A stretch of 64,000 bases of DNA from Candidatus Eiseniibacteriota bacterium (GTDB lineage: Bacteria; Eisenbacteria; RBG-16-71-46; CAIMUX01): assembly GCA_903844735.1 (NCBI GenBank), contig CAIMUX010000033.1, positions 1 through 64,000 of the forward strand, in the 5' to 3' direction. The notes under the pieces were generated by a model. The model was not told the DNA's origin and did no database searches. It saw only the letters and a program-made list of their open reading frames with translations. Below are positions 38,164 through 45,509 of the stretch, one piece after another. Numbering within the stretch: position 1 is the stretch's first letter; every line of letters begins with the position of its first letter. The position numbers and the translations under genes were made by a program.

Positions 38164-38435
38164 TCGATCCACTCTCCGCAACGCCGGGCCAGCCATCGTT
38201 GCTGCAGGCGATTCCGGGCGCCACGGTCGGCTGCCGTACCGAGGATCTCGGGGTCGGCGGTCGCCGCCGGGAGGATCATGCGCACGAGCCGTAGGCGGTC
38301 ACACTCCCGGCGGAGCGCCTCGAAGACGAAGAGTAAGAACGTCGGGGTGACCAGGTCGAGGCCACGGCCGGGCAGGAACTGAGAACGGAGGACATCGATG
38401 ACGCGGTCGGCTCCGGGGTGGCGCATCACCCTCAT
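38154..38435 (-). pseudogene. N-terminal fragment of a PLD-domain helicase
   Basis: About 94 codons starting at ATG 38435 (GAGG upstream) match the N-terminus of large phospholipase-D-domain SNF2/DEAD helicases: RVMRHPGADRVIDVLRSQFL, LDLVTPTFLLFVFEALRREC and RNRLQQRWLARRCGEWIE. The helicase motor is entirely absent; the frame ends where the methyltransferase fragment begins. In intact loci such a helicase is followed by a Mod-like methyltransferase, so a deletion of several kilobases would produce this junction. Confidence 0.6.
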
Positions 38436-38648
38436 GTCAACGCCCTCGCATCCTGCAAATTCGCCACATGGTTCCTCACCATACTGGAAGTCTGACCGTT
38501 CCTGCAGCGAAGAATCGCGGATACCGCATCGGCTGACCACGGGAGTTTCGCGGCGTAGCCGGGTTTCCCAGCCCTGGAGCAGCTATGCTGTACGAGGAGG
38601 TTCCGTCTGCCGGAAGCGGTGGACGGCGTCAACTGGGAGGGAGGCACG

Positions 38649-39185
38649 ATGGATCGTCATGAGTTCCTGAAGAGCGCCTGCGGGCTTGGCGTCTGCGCCT
38701 GCGCCTTTCGTCTTCTTGGTGTGCCCGAGCAAGCACAGGCGGGCGAGACTCCCGCTGAGGACCAGCGGCTGGCGTTTGTCCGGTATCAACTGGCGAAGAT
38801 GGTCGGGCTCATGTCCAAGGAGATGCCGGCAGGCGCCTGCGCGGGGATTCTCGAGAAGACCGGCCGGGAGTGCGCGAAGCTGGGCCGGCTCCCGGCGAGA
38901 TTCAAGGGCAACCCGGAGGGCTACTTCGCTGCGGTCAAAACGAACTGGGGCACGGAGTTCACCTGGGACAAACAGAAAGGCGTGATCACCGTCGCGACGT
39001 CCGAAGGCGATTGCGGCTGCCCGATGGTCGACAAGCTGCGGATGCCCGCGGCCTGGTGCAACTGCACCGTCGGATACCAGAAGGAAGCGTTCGAGACCGT
39101 TTTCGGCCGGCCGGTCCAGGCGACCCTCAAGGAGTCCAAGCTCTGCGGGGCCAAGCGGTGCGTGTTCGAGGTCACGCTCTCGTGA
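38649..39185 (+). CDS. Exported cysteine-rich protein (DUF6144/V4R-like?)
   Basis: A 178-aa protein with a short TAT-like or Sec-like leader (FLKSACGLGVCACAFRLLG), hence probably periplasmic. The mature part is cysteine-rich: SEGDCGCPMVD, WCNCTVGYQKEAFETVFG and the closing SKLCGAKRCVFEVTL. The last block resembles the end of V4R/hydrocarbon-binding or L-2-amino-thiazoline-4-carboxylate hydrolase-like proteins, which bind small ligands or metals through cysteines. The ATG at 38649 lies behind GGGAGGGAGG. No partner gene is evident; a truncated defence locus is upstream and an IS remnant downstream. The family assignment is tentative. Confidence 0.6.
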   Translation: MDRHEFLKSACGLGVCACAFRLLGVPEQAQAGETPAEDQRLAFVRYQLAKMVGLMSKEMPAGACAGILEKTGRECAKLGRLPARFKGNPEGYFAAVKTNWGTEFTWDKQKGVITVATSEGDCGCPMVDKLRMPAAWCNCTVGYQKEAFETVFGRPVQATLKESKLCGAKRCVFEVTLS

Positions 39186-39223
39186 CGAAGTCTCCATGGG
39201 CACGCAGTGTGTGGGTGCACAAT

Positions 39224-40538
39224 CCTAACTCGCGTAATTCGCGAATTTGAGTGACAGGAAGGCCTCCGCGTGCTAGAAAAGCAGTGTTCAAGAGGCTTTT
39301 CGCACACACGGAGGCCCTCCGATGCCCACTCAGGCCACGACACCGTGTGTTGTTTTCCAGAGCTTTTTGACCGCCCCCTCGTCACCCAGTTCGACCTGGC
39401 CAACGCGAGCTCCGACGGCGGAGCAGCGCTTCTCAAGGTGGCTGATGCCCGTCTTGGATTGATCGAGGAGCTGGCGCGCTCGGTGCGCGACGAGCGCATG
39501 CCTGGGAAGGTGGATCACAAGCTTTCCGAGCTCCTCTCCCAACGGATCTTCGGCCTCGCCTGCGGGTATGCGGACTGCAACGACGCCGGGCGACTCGCCC
39601 ATGATCCGGTACACAAGATGCTCGTCGGTCGCGATCCCGTCCTGGGTGATTCCCTCGCCTCCCAGCCGACCCTCTCCCGCTTGGAGAACGCGGTCGGTCC
39701 ACGCGATCTGTACCGGATGGGCGAGACGCTGGTCGCGACCGTCATCGACCGGCATCGGCTTCGCCTCGACCGCATGTGCCGGCAGGTGATCATCGACCTC
39801 GATCCCACCGTCGACCCCACGCATGGCGCGCAGCAGTTGAGTCTCTTCCACAGTCACTATGACACCTGGTGCTACCTGCCCCTTCTTGGGTTCTTGAGCT
39901 TTGATGACGAGGCCGAGCAGTATCTCTTCACTGCCATGCTGCGACCCGGCGATGCCCCCGACCGCCTGGGAGTCTTGGGCGTGCTGCGTCGGATGATCCC
40001 GCGGGTGCGCAGCGCCTTTCCGGGAGCCCGGATCCTCGTCCGCCTCGATGGCGGCTTCGGCGGTCCGAAGATCCTCGACTTCCTCGATGACCAGCCCCGG
40101 GTGGACTACGTCATCGGATTCGCCCGAAACAGCGTGCTGGCGCGGTCCGCGCGCCGGTTGATGGGAAAGGCCCGGAGGATGTCCCGGCGCAGGTCGTCTC
40201 CTCCACCCGCCGCATCCTGATCCACCTGCCGGAGAGCTCTCCGTTCCGCGAGGATTGGTCCCGCATCGCCTGCGTGCTCGGGGCGCGGGCTGGATAGACT
40301 CGGCCTCCTCTTATCCACAACCACAGGTAATCCCACGCAGTTCGGACCCGAACCAGGGGCCAGGTGCGCCCGCACCTCAGACACACCGCTGTGCAACGCG
40401 CCCTGATCGCGCCCCGATGCCACCGCCGGTGCCGAATCGACGCTGCAGAGCGCGCCCAACCATGACAAGACCGCTCCAAAGGGCTCAGTCAACGACAATT
40501 CAGGGGATTCCGGGTCGTTTCATGACCAAAGCGGGCTA
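39224..40538. mobile_element. Degenerate IS1380-type element (approximate limits)
   Basis: The limits are set by a weak match between a left end near 39225 (CTAACTCGCG) and the complement of a right end near 40538 (CTAGCCCGCT), about 13 of 22 positions. The transposase inside is broken. The size of about 1.3 kb is shorter than the typical 1.6-1.7 kb of the family, in line with an internal deletion. No target-site duplication was confirmed. Confidence 0.45.
39322..40297 (+). pseudogene. IS1380-family transposase, frameshifted and internally deleted
   Basis: Three segments in different frames make up the gene. Segment 1 begins at ATG 39322 (MPTQATTPCVVFQ). Segment 2, from about 39360, gives LFDRPLVTQFDLANASSDGG, RIFGLACGYADCNDAGRLAH, IDLDPTVDPTHGAQQ, HYDTWCYLPLLGF and VRLDGGFGG, the DDE-transposase motifs of this family. 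Segment 3, near 40190-40297, gives the C-terminal RRILIHLPESSPFREDWSRI and ends GARAG. One base is missing near 39360, and about 110 codons including the last catalytic region are missing near 40185. It cannot be active. Confidence 0.82.
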
Positions 40539-41013
40539 GCTGCCGCCGTGCCCTCGAGAAGGAGCACTCACCGAGAGCTGCGATCGAGAACACGCGCGGG
40601 TCCCGGGGATCTCTTCCCGGGGCCCGCCGTGCAACCATCCGTGTAAGTCACGCCCCGCCCTCCCGGCCACCCCGCCGTATGCCCTGTTTCCCAGCCGATC
40701 GAAACATCTGTCCGGGTGTCTCCTGCGGGGGGTACGGTGAGCACCCCGGAAAGAAGGCCGGTTGAGAGTGCCCACGCCGCGCGCGAGTCACAACCCGGCT
40801 TAGATCTTGACGTCGACGGACACGCCCGCCTTCTCCCGGGCTGGTCGCGAACGGCACCAGCGCGTACTCATCGACCTGAAAGTTCAGGACCCGCAACTAG
40901 GGCATCAGGGCCATCACCGGATCAATCCGCGACTTTGGACCGATCCGACAGCCCAAAGAGAGAAGGCGTCCCTTCAGGGGGCGCCTTTTCTTATGCACGC
41001 CGCCGGTCCACAG

Positions 41014-41122
41014 GCGGGCACCCACCGCACCATCGAGGATCGTCCAGGCCGGCACGCACGCCGTGTTCGCATCGTCGGCGTAGTACGGACCGCAGTGACG
41101 CGCCGCCGCTTCGAGATACAAC
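41014..41122 (-). pseudogene. Fragment of a TonB-dependent receptor
   Basis: About 35 codons (YLEAAARHCGPYYADDANTA then VPAWTILDGAVGAR) are nearly identical to the C-terminal barrel of the intact receptor at 51544-53838. The DNA matches 51723-51831 with only about seven differences over 109 bp, in the same orientation. No other part of the receptor is present here. The dispersed 58-bp repeat joins its 5' end directly. Confidence 0.85.
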
Positions 41123-41125
41123 CCC

Positions 41126-41275
41126 GGTGTCTTCCTTGTCTCCTGTCTGTCTCCTTTCTTGCCTCATTTGTCTCCTTTTTGTCACCTATCTGTCTCCTCG
41201 TGTCTCCTCCTCCGATGGCGATGCGGCGATGGGGTTGTTGGCTGCCGCTGACCGACGAGATAACGCTCTGTGTAT
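41126..41275. repeat. Dispersed repeat, copy A (58 bp exact plus diverged flank)
   Basis: Positions 41126-41183 are identical to 51389-51446. The sequence is rich in TGTCTCCT words. Beyond it, about 70 bp stay similar to copy B at a lower level; on the - strand both flanks would read HRxLSRRSA. It lies beside a TonB-receptor fragment; copy B lies just past the 3' end of the intact receptor. Confidence 0.85.
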
Positions 41276-41476
41276 AAGCCGGTTGTGGGCGTCACGATCC
41301 CGGGTGGGGATATCAGGGGTGATGGCACGGAAGTTGAGATGAGCAGCAGTGTGCAGCGCCTTCCATGTCTTTGCAGGCCTTTGAGGCACGGGCGGGGAGG
41401 CAGCAGCCGGTCAACGGGCCGGCGGGTTGGCCAGGCGGAGTCCAGGCACGGGGCAATACCACAAGGAGGAATAGTC

Positions 41477-41602
41477 ATGGTCCAGGCGCAGCTCTCGTGC
41501 TCGAGCCCGCTTTGGAGCGAAGGTTTCCGTCCGATCGAACCCGGCCTACCCCGCGATGGCGTCAAGAACGACGGTTGCTTCGTCTGCGGCAAGTTCGAGT
41601 GA
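41477..41602 (+). CDS. Possible 41-aa small protein with CxxC
   Basis: A short frame starts at ATG 41477 behind a perfect AAGGAGG (41463-41469) at ideal spacing. It encodes 41 residues, with a Cys pair near the C-terminus (DGCFVCGKFE). A stem-loop at 41619-41646 follows 16 bp after the stop. Ribosome-binding site, start, stop and hairpin in order make it a plausible small gene within remnant DNA. No family is recognised, and the peptide could be a chance frame. Confidence 0.4.
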   Translation: MVQAQLSCSSPLWSEGFRPIEPGLPRDGVKNDGCFVCGKFE

Positions 41603-41618
41603 GCCCGCCACCAACCAG

Positions 41619-41646
41619 GGCCGGGGTTGTCGAGACGATCCCGGCC
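41619..41646 (+). terminator. Hairpin after the 41-aa frame
   Basis: A 9-bp stem (GGCCGGGGT with ATCCCGGCC, one G-T wobble) with a 10-nt loop. It follows the small frame and precedes the secreted-protein operon starting at 41849. No T-tract. Confidence 0.45.
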
Positions 41647-41848
41647 CGGTTCGGAGATGAACCGATGCTCACCGCCTTCCGGGATGTCACCAGCGCCAGC
41701 TACCACGGGGCCAACCCCGGTGGTCCGACGCGTGCAGACCGGACGAGGCCCTCATGGGTGAATCACACCCCTCTACGGAAACGGCAGATGTCCATGGCAC
41801 TCGGATGCTGTCGCCAGGTTCTTAGAGCGCCGGACAAGGAGACGCGTC

Positions 41849-43351
41849 ATGAAGCGTATCGTCGCCTTCATCGTCCTGCTGCTTCTGGGACTCGCCGCTC
41901 TCCCGGCTTCGGCTCGGGAAGGGCAGCGCCCTCCGGAGGGTCGAAGCTACGACGAAGTTCTGATCATCGGACGTGCCGCCCGCTTGCCAGAGATCACGGC
42001 GTTGGCAACCAGCGCCGGCGGATGCGGGGTTACGCCGATTGCTGAAACCCTTGAGGACATACGCGGATGGTGGCCTGGTGAGCCGGACACGGCAGCGATT
42101 CAACTGGAAGTTGCGTGGTGGTTCTCCGGCACCGACCTGCGCTACAAGAACGTCCTGCTCTTTGGAGCATGGACGGGGCAAGCCTCCTACCCCGAGTATC
42201 GGGAGATTCCCGCGCGCTTGGTGTATGTGGGCGATCTGGCCCCGGGTGGCTGGACGGTCTCCGACCAGCCCTACGGTGACATCCACAGGGACGGACATTG
42301 GGATGTCCCCGTCTTTCGCCTGATCACTCGATCGTCCGCAGAAACGAATATGTACTGTCAGAAGATCGCGGCGTACTACAACACGCCTCACAACCAGGAT
42401 TGGCAGAGAAGCGTCGCCATCCAAAGCGATGACATGGACACGGATGTAGCCTCGCCCGACATAGCGCGAGAGTTGAGCCTTCAACTTTCCGCCTGTGTAG
42501 GGGGGAACTTCATTCCCGACCCGGTCATCCTGGCCGCGGATCACGACGGCCCCGACCAAACCTTCAACCGAGCCGTCTTGCCGAACGCCCTCAGCGCCGG
42601 CAAGGCGGTCATCGTCGCGGGACCGAGTTCCGGGTCCAGCTCGGTGAACTGGCTCTGCTTTGCCCCGATCGCCTGGCATTTCGCCGAGGGGGCGGCGAAC
42701 TCCATGTGGCCGCTCATGCTCGGTGGATCCTGTGACATGGCAAGGTTTCAGCTCTACATAAACCATGCCGATGACTCGTGTCCGTTCACTCGCGACTACC
42801 TTCATGTAACCGACTACCGCCAGGGACCGATCTCCTGGATGGGACCCACCTGTGGCACTCACCAGCAGATCAACTTCTGGGTTCTGCAGCAGCTCCTGCC
42901 TGCCCTCATGGTCTACGGATGTGACTTTGGTCACGCGCTCGTGTATGCCACAAACATGGTCTACGCCGGTCATGAGGAGGCGCGAGAATCGCTGCTGTCC
43001 TACGCCGGGGTCGGCGTGCCGTGGCTCAAGCTCCACCGCACGTCGGGAACCTTGCCTTCCTCGGTCGCCGAGCGCAGCAGCCCACCGCCGCTTCGGCTGG
43101 CCGTCGCGCCCAACCCCGTCCACGCCGATCGGAGCGTGCAGATTAGCCTGAGCAATGCGCCCGGGCCGATCAGCGGAGCCTTGATCGTGGACCCGGGGGG
43201 ACGAGTGGTCAGGAGCTTCACTGCTCTCGGCCCTGGTCCACTGAGCTGGGACCTGAGGGACAACGCGGGACGACAGATCTCCTCTGGGATCTACTTCTTG
43301 CGAGTCCCCGGAAACGGAACCACCGGCAAGTCCATCGTGGTCGTACGCTAG
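41849..43351 (+). CDS. Exported C25 (gingipain-like) protein, catalytic His not found
   Basis: A 500-aa exported protein with signal peptide (IVAFIVLLLLGLAALPASA). Middle sections resemble peptidase family C25: the strand before the GD motif (LVYVGDLAPGG), DQPYGDIHRDGHWDVPVFRL and KIAAYYNTPHNQDW, then a cysteine in LGGSCDMARF (Cys295). In C25 proteases a histidine in a GHG(S) motif precedes that cysteine; here the equivalent region reads IVAGPSSGSSSVNWL, so the dyad seems incomplete. The C-terminus is a FlgD-like tail (WDLRDNAGRQISSGIYFLRV). The ATG at 41849 follows AAGGAG. It heads a run of three exported-protein genes. Proteolytic activity is doubtful. Confidence 0.65.
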   Translation: MKRIVAFIVLLLLGLAALPASAREGQRPPEGRSYDEVLIIGRAARLPEITALATSAGGCGVTPIAETLEDIRGWWPGEPDTAAIQLEVAWWFSGTDLRYKNVLLFGAWTGQASYPEYREIPARLVYVGDLAPGGWTVSDQPYGDIHRDGHWDVPVFRLITRSSAETNMYCQKIAAYYNTPHNQDWQRSVAIQSDDMDTDVASPDIARELSLQLSACVGGNFIPDPVILAADHDGPDQTFNRAVLPNALSAGKAVIVAGPSSGSSSVNWLCFAPIAWHFAEGAANSMWPLMLGGSCDMARFQLYINHADDSCPFTRDYLHVTDYRQGPISWMGPTCGTHQQINFWVLQQLLPALMVYGCDFGHALVYATNMVYAGHEEARESLLSYAGVGVPWLKLHRTSGTLPSSVAERSSPPPLRLAVAPNPVHADRSVQISLSNAPGPISGALIVDPGGRVVRSFTALGPGPLSWDLRDNAGRQISSGIYFLRVPGNGTTGKSIVVVR

Positions 43352-43388
43352 CCGGGCGAACATCGAAGGCATTCAGAGAGGAGTCATC

Positions 43389-44306
43389 ATGTTGAAGTCG
43401 GTCGTTCTCTTGCTTACTGCCCTGGCGGTGGCCGTACCGGCGCTGGCCGCCGTGACCCCGCACGAGACGGTGCTCACCCTCTCATACGGAAACGCCGTGG
43501 GGCAACTGGACACCACCCTGGTGTCGGCTGACGATCCATCCCGCACCCTCGTCCAGTCCTTCCGCGTGGAGGAAAACGGGACGGCCTGGGTGTTCCCGCG
43601 CTGGGAAGTGGCCGGTCAGCGAACGGTGCTGCTCTGCTACGAGCGCGGCGCCTTCGCACGCGAAGTCCCGTTTACGGGCTACACAGCGGACTTTCTGCTT
43701 GCTCCTGACGGGGTGTATTCCTGGGGGCCGGCAGCCAACGAGGACGTGGCCGCGCAAGTGGCCTTCGACCCCGGAAAGGGAGAAGTGCGCTACGCAAAGC
43801 TCCCGGCTTCGGCGGTCGCGAAGCCCGGCTTCGCCGGGTGGCTTGAGTCCTTTGGGGGGAATCCTTGCCTCGTCGGCCGGGGAGAGGGCAATCACCTTTT
43901 CACTGTGCGGCTGAGCCGTGGGCTTTCGTCCGCACAGCTCAGCAGTCAGGTCGACGTGGACCGGGGAGTCACCGTTCCCGGTGCTTCCGGCGGACCGGTT
44001 TGGCAAGACACCAAGCTCGTCAAGCAGGGCACGCGGCCGGTGTACGACATCGGCCTTCAGGAAGGAACTCTCGTCGCTGTCTTTCCGGATGCCGGTTTTG
44101 TCATCCGCCGCCCCGGCGAGAGGAACGGTGACACCAGAAATCCCGTGTTCGAGATTCGCAATGCAACCGGCGATCTGGTCCGAACGGTCGTGACGCTGCC
44201 GCGTACCGATCAGTTCGGAGTCGGCACGCCACCGTGGATCTTCACGCCCCAGCACGTCTACCAGTTGCTTCTCGGTCCTGCCGAGGGACAACTGGTGCGC
44301 TACTAA
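43389..44306 (+). CDS. Exported protein of unknown function
   Basis: A 305-aa protein with a clear signal peptide (VVLLLTALAVAVPALAA). The mature region is beta-rich with regular hydrophobic strands (VFPRWEVAGQRTVLLCYERG, YTADFLLAPDGVYSWGPAAN, DLVRTVVTLPRTDQFG) that could form a small beta-propeller; no motif was recognised. GAGGAG lies 7 nt before the ATG. It lies 37 bp after the C25-like gene and 15 bp before the next exported protein, so the three are probably co-transcribed and act together at the surface. Confidence 0.7.
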   Translation: MLKSVVLLLTALAVAVPALAAVTPHETVLTLSYGNAVGQLDTTLVSADDPSRTLVQSFRVEENGTAWVFPRWEVAGQRTVLLCYERGAFAREVPFTGYTADFLLAPDGVYSWGPAANEDVAAQVAFDPGKGEVRYAKLPASAVAKPGFAGWLESFGGNPCLVGRGEGNHLFTVRLSRGLSSAQLSSQVDVDRGVTVPGASGGPVWQDTKLVKQGTRPVYDIGLQEGTLVAVFPDAGFVIRRPGERNGDTRNPVFEIRNATGDLVRTVVTLPRTDQFGVGTPPWIFTPQHVYQLLLGPAEGQLVRY

Positions 44307-44321
44307 GAAAGGGGTGAGACT

Positions 44322-45389
44322 ATGCGCAAAGTTCTTCACGCGACTCTGGCGCTTGTTCTGGTCGGCGGTCTGGCCGGACAGGCAGGTGCTCTCACGCGGC
44401 CGGACGTTCTGGTGCGGGCGCGGTTGTACGCCACGGCCACGTGGGCGATCACCGATACGGCGAAGGCGCTGTACGATTCGCCCACGTACCGGTATCGGGA
44501 GACGGGAGAGTGCAACAAGCATTCCCCGCTCGTCGAGTGGCTTCTCCGCCCCGAGCAGGGTGGACGGTTCTACGACACCTACACCGGAGCTCCCTACGCC
44601 TATGGCGGGAGGCAGACCCCCGAGCAGGCGACAGACTGGCTGAGCCCAGGTACGAACCCCGTTGGGCTCTGCCAGGAACAATGGGTGTGGCGTTACAACC
44701 ACGGCAAGACGCCCTACTGTTTCGCTGGAGTCAGCGATTGCATGATGGCGGCCTACGCCACTCAGTGGCGTGACTGGAACACCAAGGGCACCCAGAATCT
44801 GTTCGACGAGGCCCAGAGCGGAGCCGATTCCTACTACCTTCAGCTCTGTACCAGTGCCTGCGGCGGATCGGGGGTGGACTATGAGATACCCGTGTACGGG
44901 GACGTCCTGGTGAAGCCTGGCGTGCATGTCGAGGTTTGGGTGAGCGGCGGCAGTACCGTCCCGACCGGTGTCATAGAGTGTACCGGCGACGCCGAGATCG
45001 AGCGCTGCGTGGAGCGCACGGACACGAGGACGTACGAGGACTTCACGGGCGAAGGGTACTGGGGAGTGGCAGTTCGGGCCCTCCACGACAACCCCAGGAC
45101 AAGTTTCCTCAGCGTTTCGAGTCCGTCGGCCGGGATTCTGGAGTGGGTCACCGGCTGGACCAGCAACACCTGGGGATTCGCGGTGACGGTTTCGTCGGAC
45201 GGGCAGAACTGGACCAAGGTGGGCGACTACCTTCCGGCCAACGAGCCCGACAGCTCCGAGCCCAAGACCTGGACCTGGCAGGGACCTCTGCCGGCATCCG
45301 GACTTGTACGAGTGGTTGAGATCGAAGCGGGGTCCCAGAGGCTGCAGGCCTCCCCCGCCATCGACATCGGCAGGTTCACGAGCAAATAG
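44322..45389 (+). CDS. Exported protein, possibly with an NlpC/P60-like fold
   Basis: A 355-aa protein with a signal peptide (ALVLVGGLAGQAGA). A region near residues 90-150 has TGAPYAYGGRQTPEQA and PYCFAGVSDCMMAAYA, loosely recalling the GxPYxxGG and DCSG motifs of NlpC/P60 or CHAP amidases, but the Cys/His arrangement is not convincing. The C-terminal about 150 residues form a beta-sandwich-like region (WVTGWTSNTWGFAVTVSSDG), perhaps a discoidin-type or other binding domain. The ATG at 44322 follows AAAGGGG. It is last in the three-gene run and is followed by a long inverted repeat. Confidence 0.65.
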   Translation: MRKVLHATLALVLVGGLAGQAGALTRPDVLVRARLYATATWAITDTAKALYDSPTYRYRETGECNKHSPLVEWLLRPEQGGRFYDTYTGAPYAYGGRQTPEQATDWLSPGTNPVGLCQEQWVWRYNHGKTPYCFAGVSDCMMAAYATQWRDWNTKGTQNLFDEAQSGADSYYLQLCTSACGGSGVDYEIPVYGDVLVKPGVHVEVWVSGGSTVPTGVIECTGDAEIERCVERTDTRTYEDFTGEGYWGVAVRALHDNPRTSFLSVSSPSAGILEWVTGWTSNTWGFAVTVSSDGQNWTKVGDYLPANEPDSSEPKTWTWQGPLPASGLVRVVEIEAGSQRLQASPAIDIGRFTSK

Positions 45390-45409
45390 CGCTAACAACC
45401 AAGTCCATC

Positions 45410-45486
45410 GGCGTTCTCCTTCCTGGACGGGGGTCGGAACTCCAACCAATCCACGGAGGTCCCGCTCTCGTCCACCGGAGAACGCC
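45410..45486. terminator. Long two-part inverted repeat between convergent genes
   Basis: The outer arms GGCGTTCTCC (45410-45419) and GGAGAACGCC (45477-45486) are perfect, with CCAT/ATGG just outside. An inner pair TGGACG/CGTCCA (45424-45429, 45469-45474) continues the stem. It lies between two converging genes, so a bidirectional terminator is likely; a relic of a small mobile repeat is an alternative. Confidence 0.6.
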
Positions 45487-45509
45487 ATGGCGCCGAACCG
45501 AGCGGAACG

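Larger units (their letters stand above)
40298..41476. other. Long stretch of remnants without an intact gene
   Basis: About 1.2 kb. It holds the right end of the IS remnant, a TonB-receptor fragment (41014-41122), a dispersed repeat (41126-41275) and otherwise low-complexity arginine-rich frames. A - strand frame near 40780-40890 (LNFQVDEYALVPFATSPGEG) may be another gene scrap. No intact gene, tRNA or CRISPR was seen. Confidence 0.5.

Noticed and set aside
37279-38196. A single 305-codon gene
   Set aside because: The first third resembles a methyltransferase, the last third an Omp85 barrel, and the middle is out-of-frame sequence, so it is a chance join of fragments.
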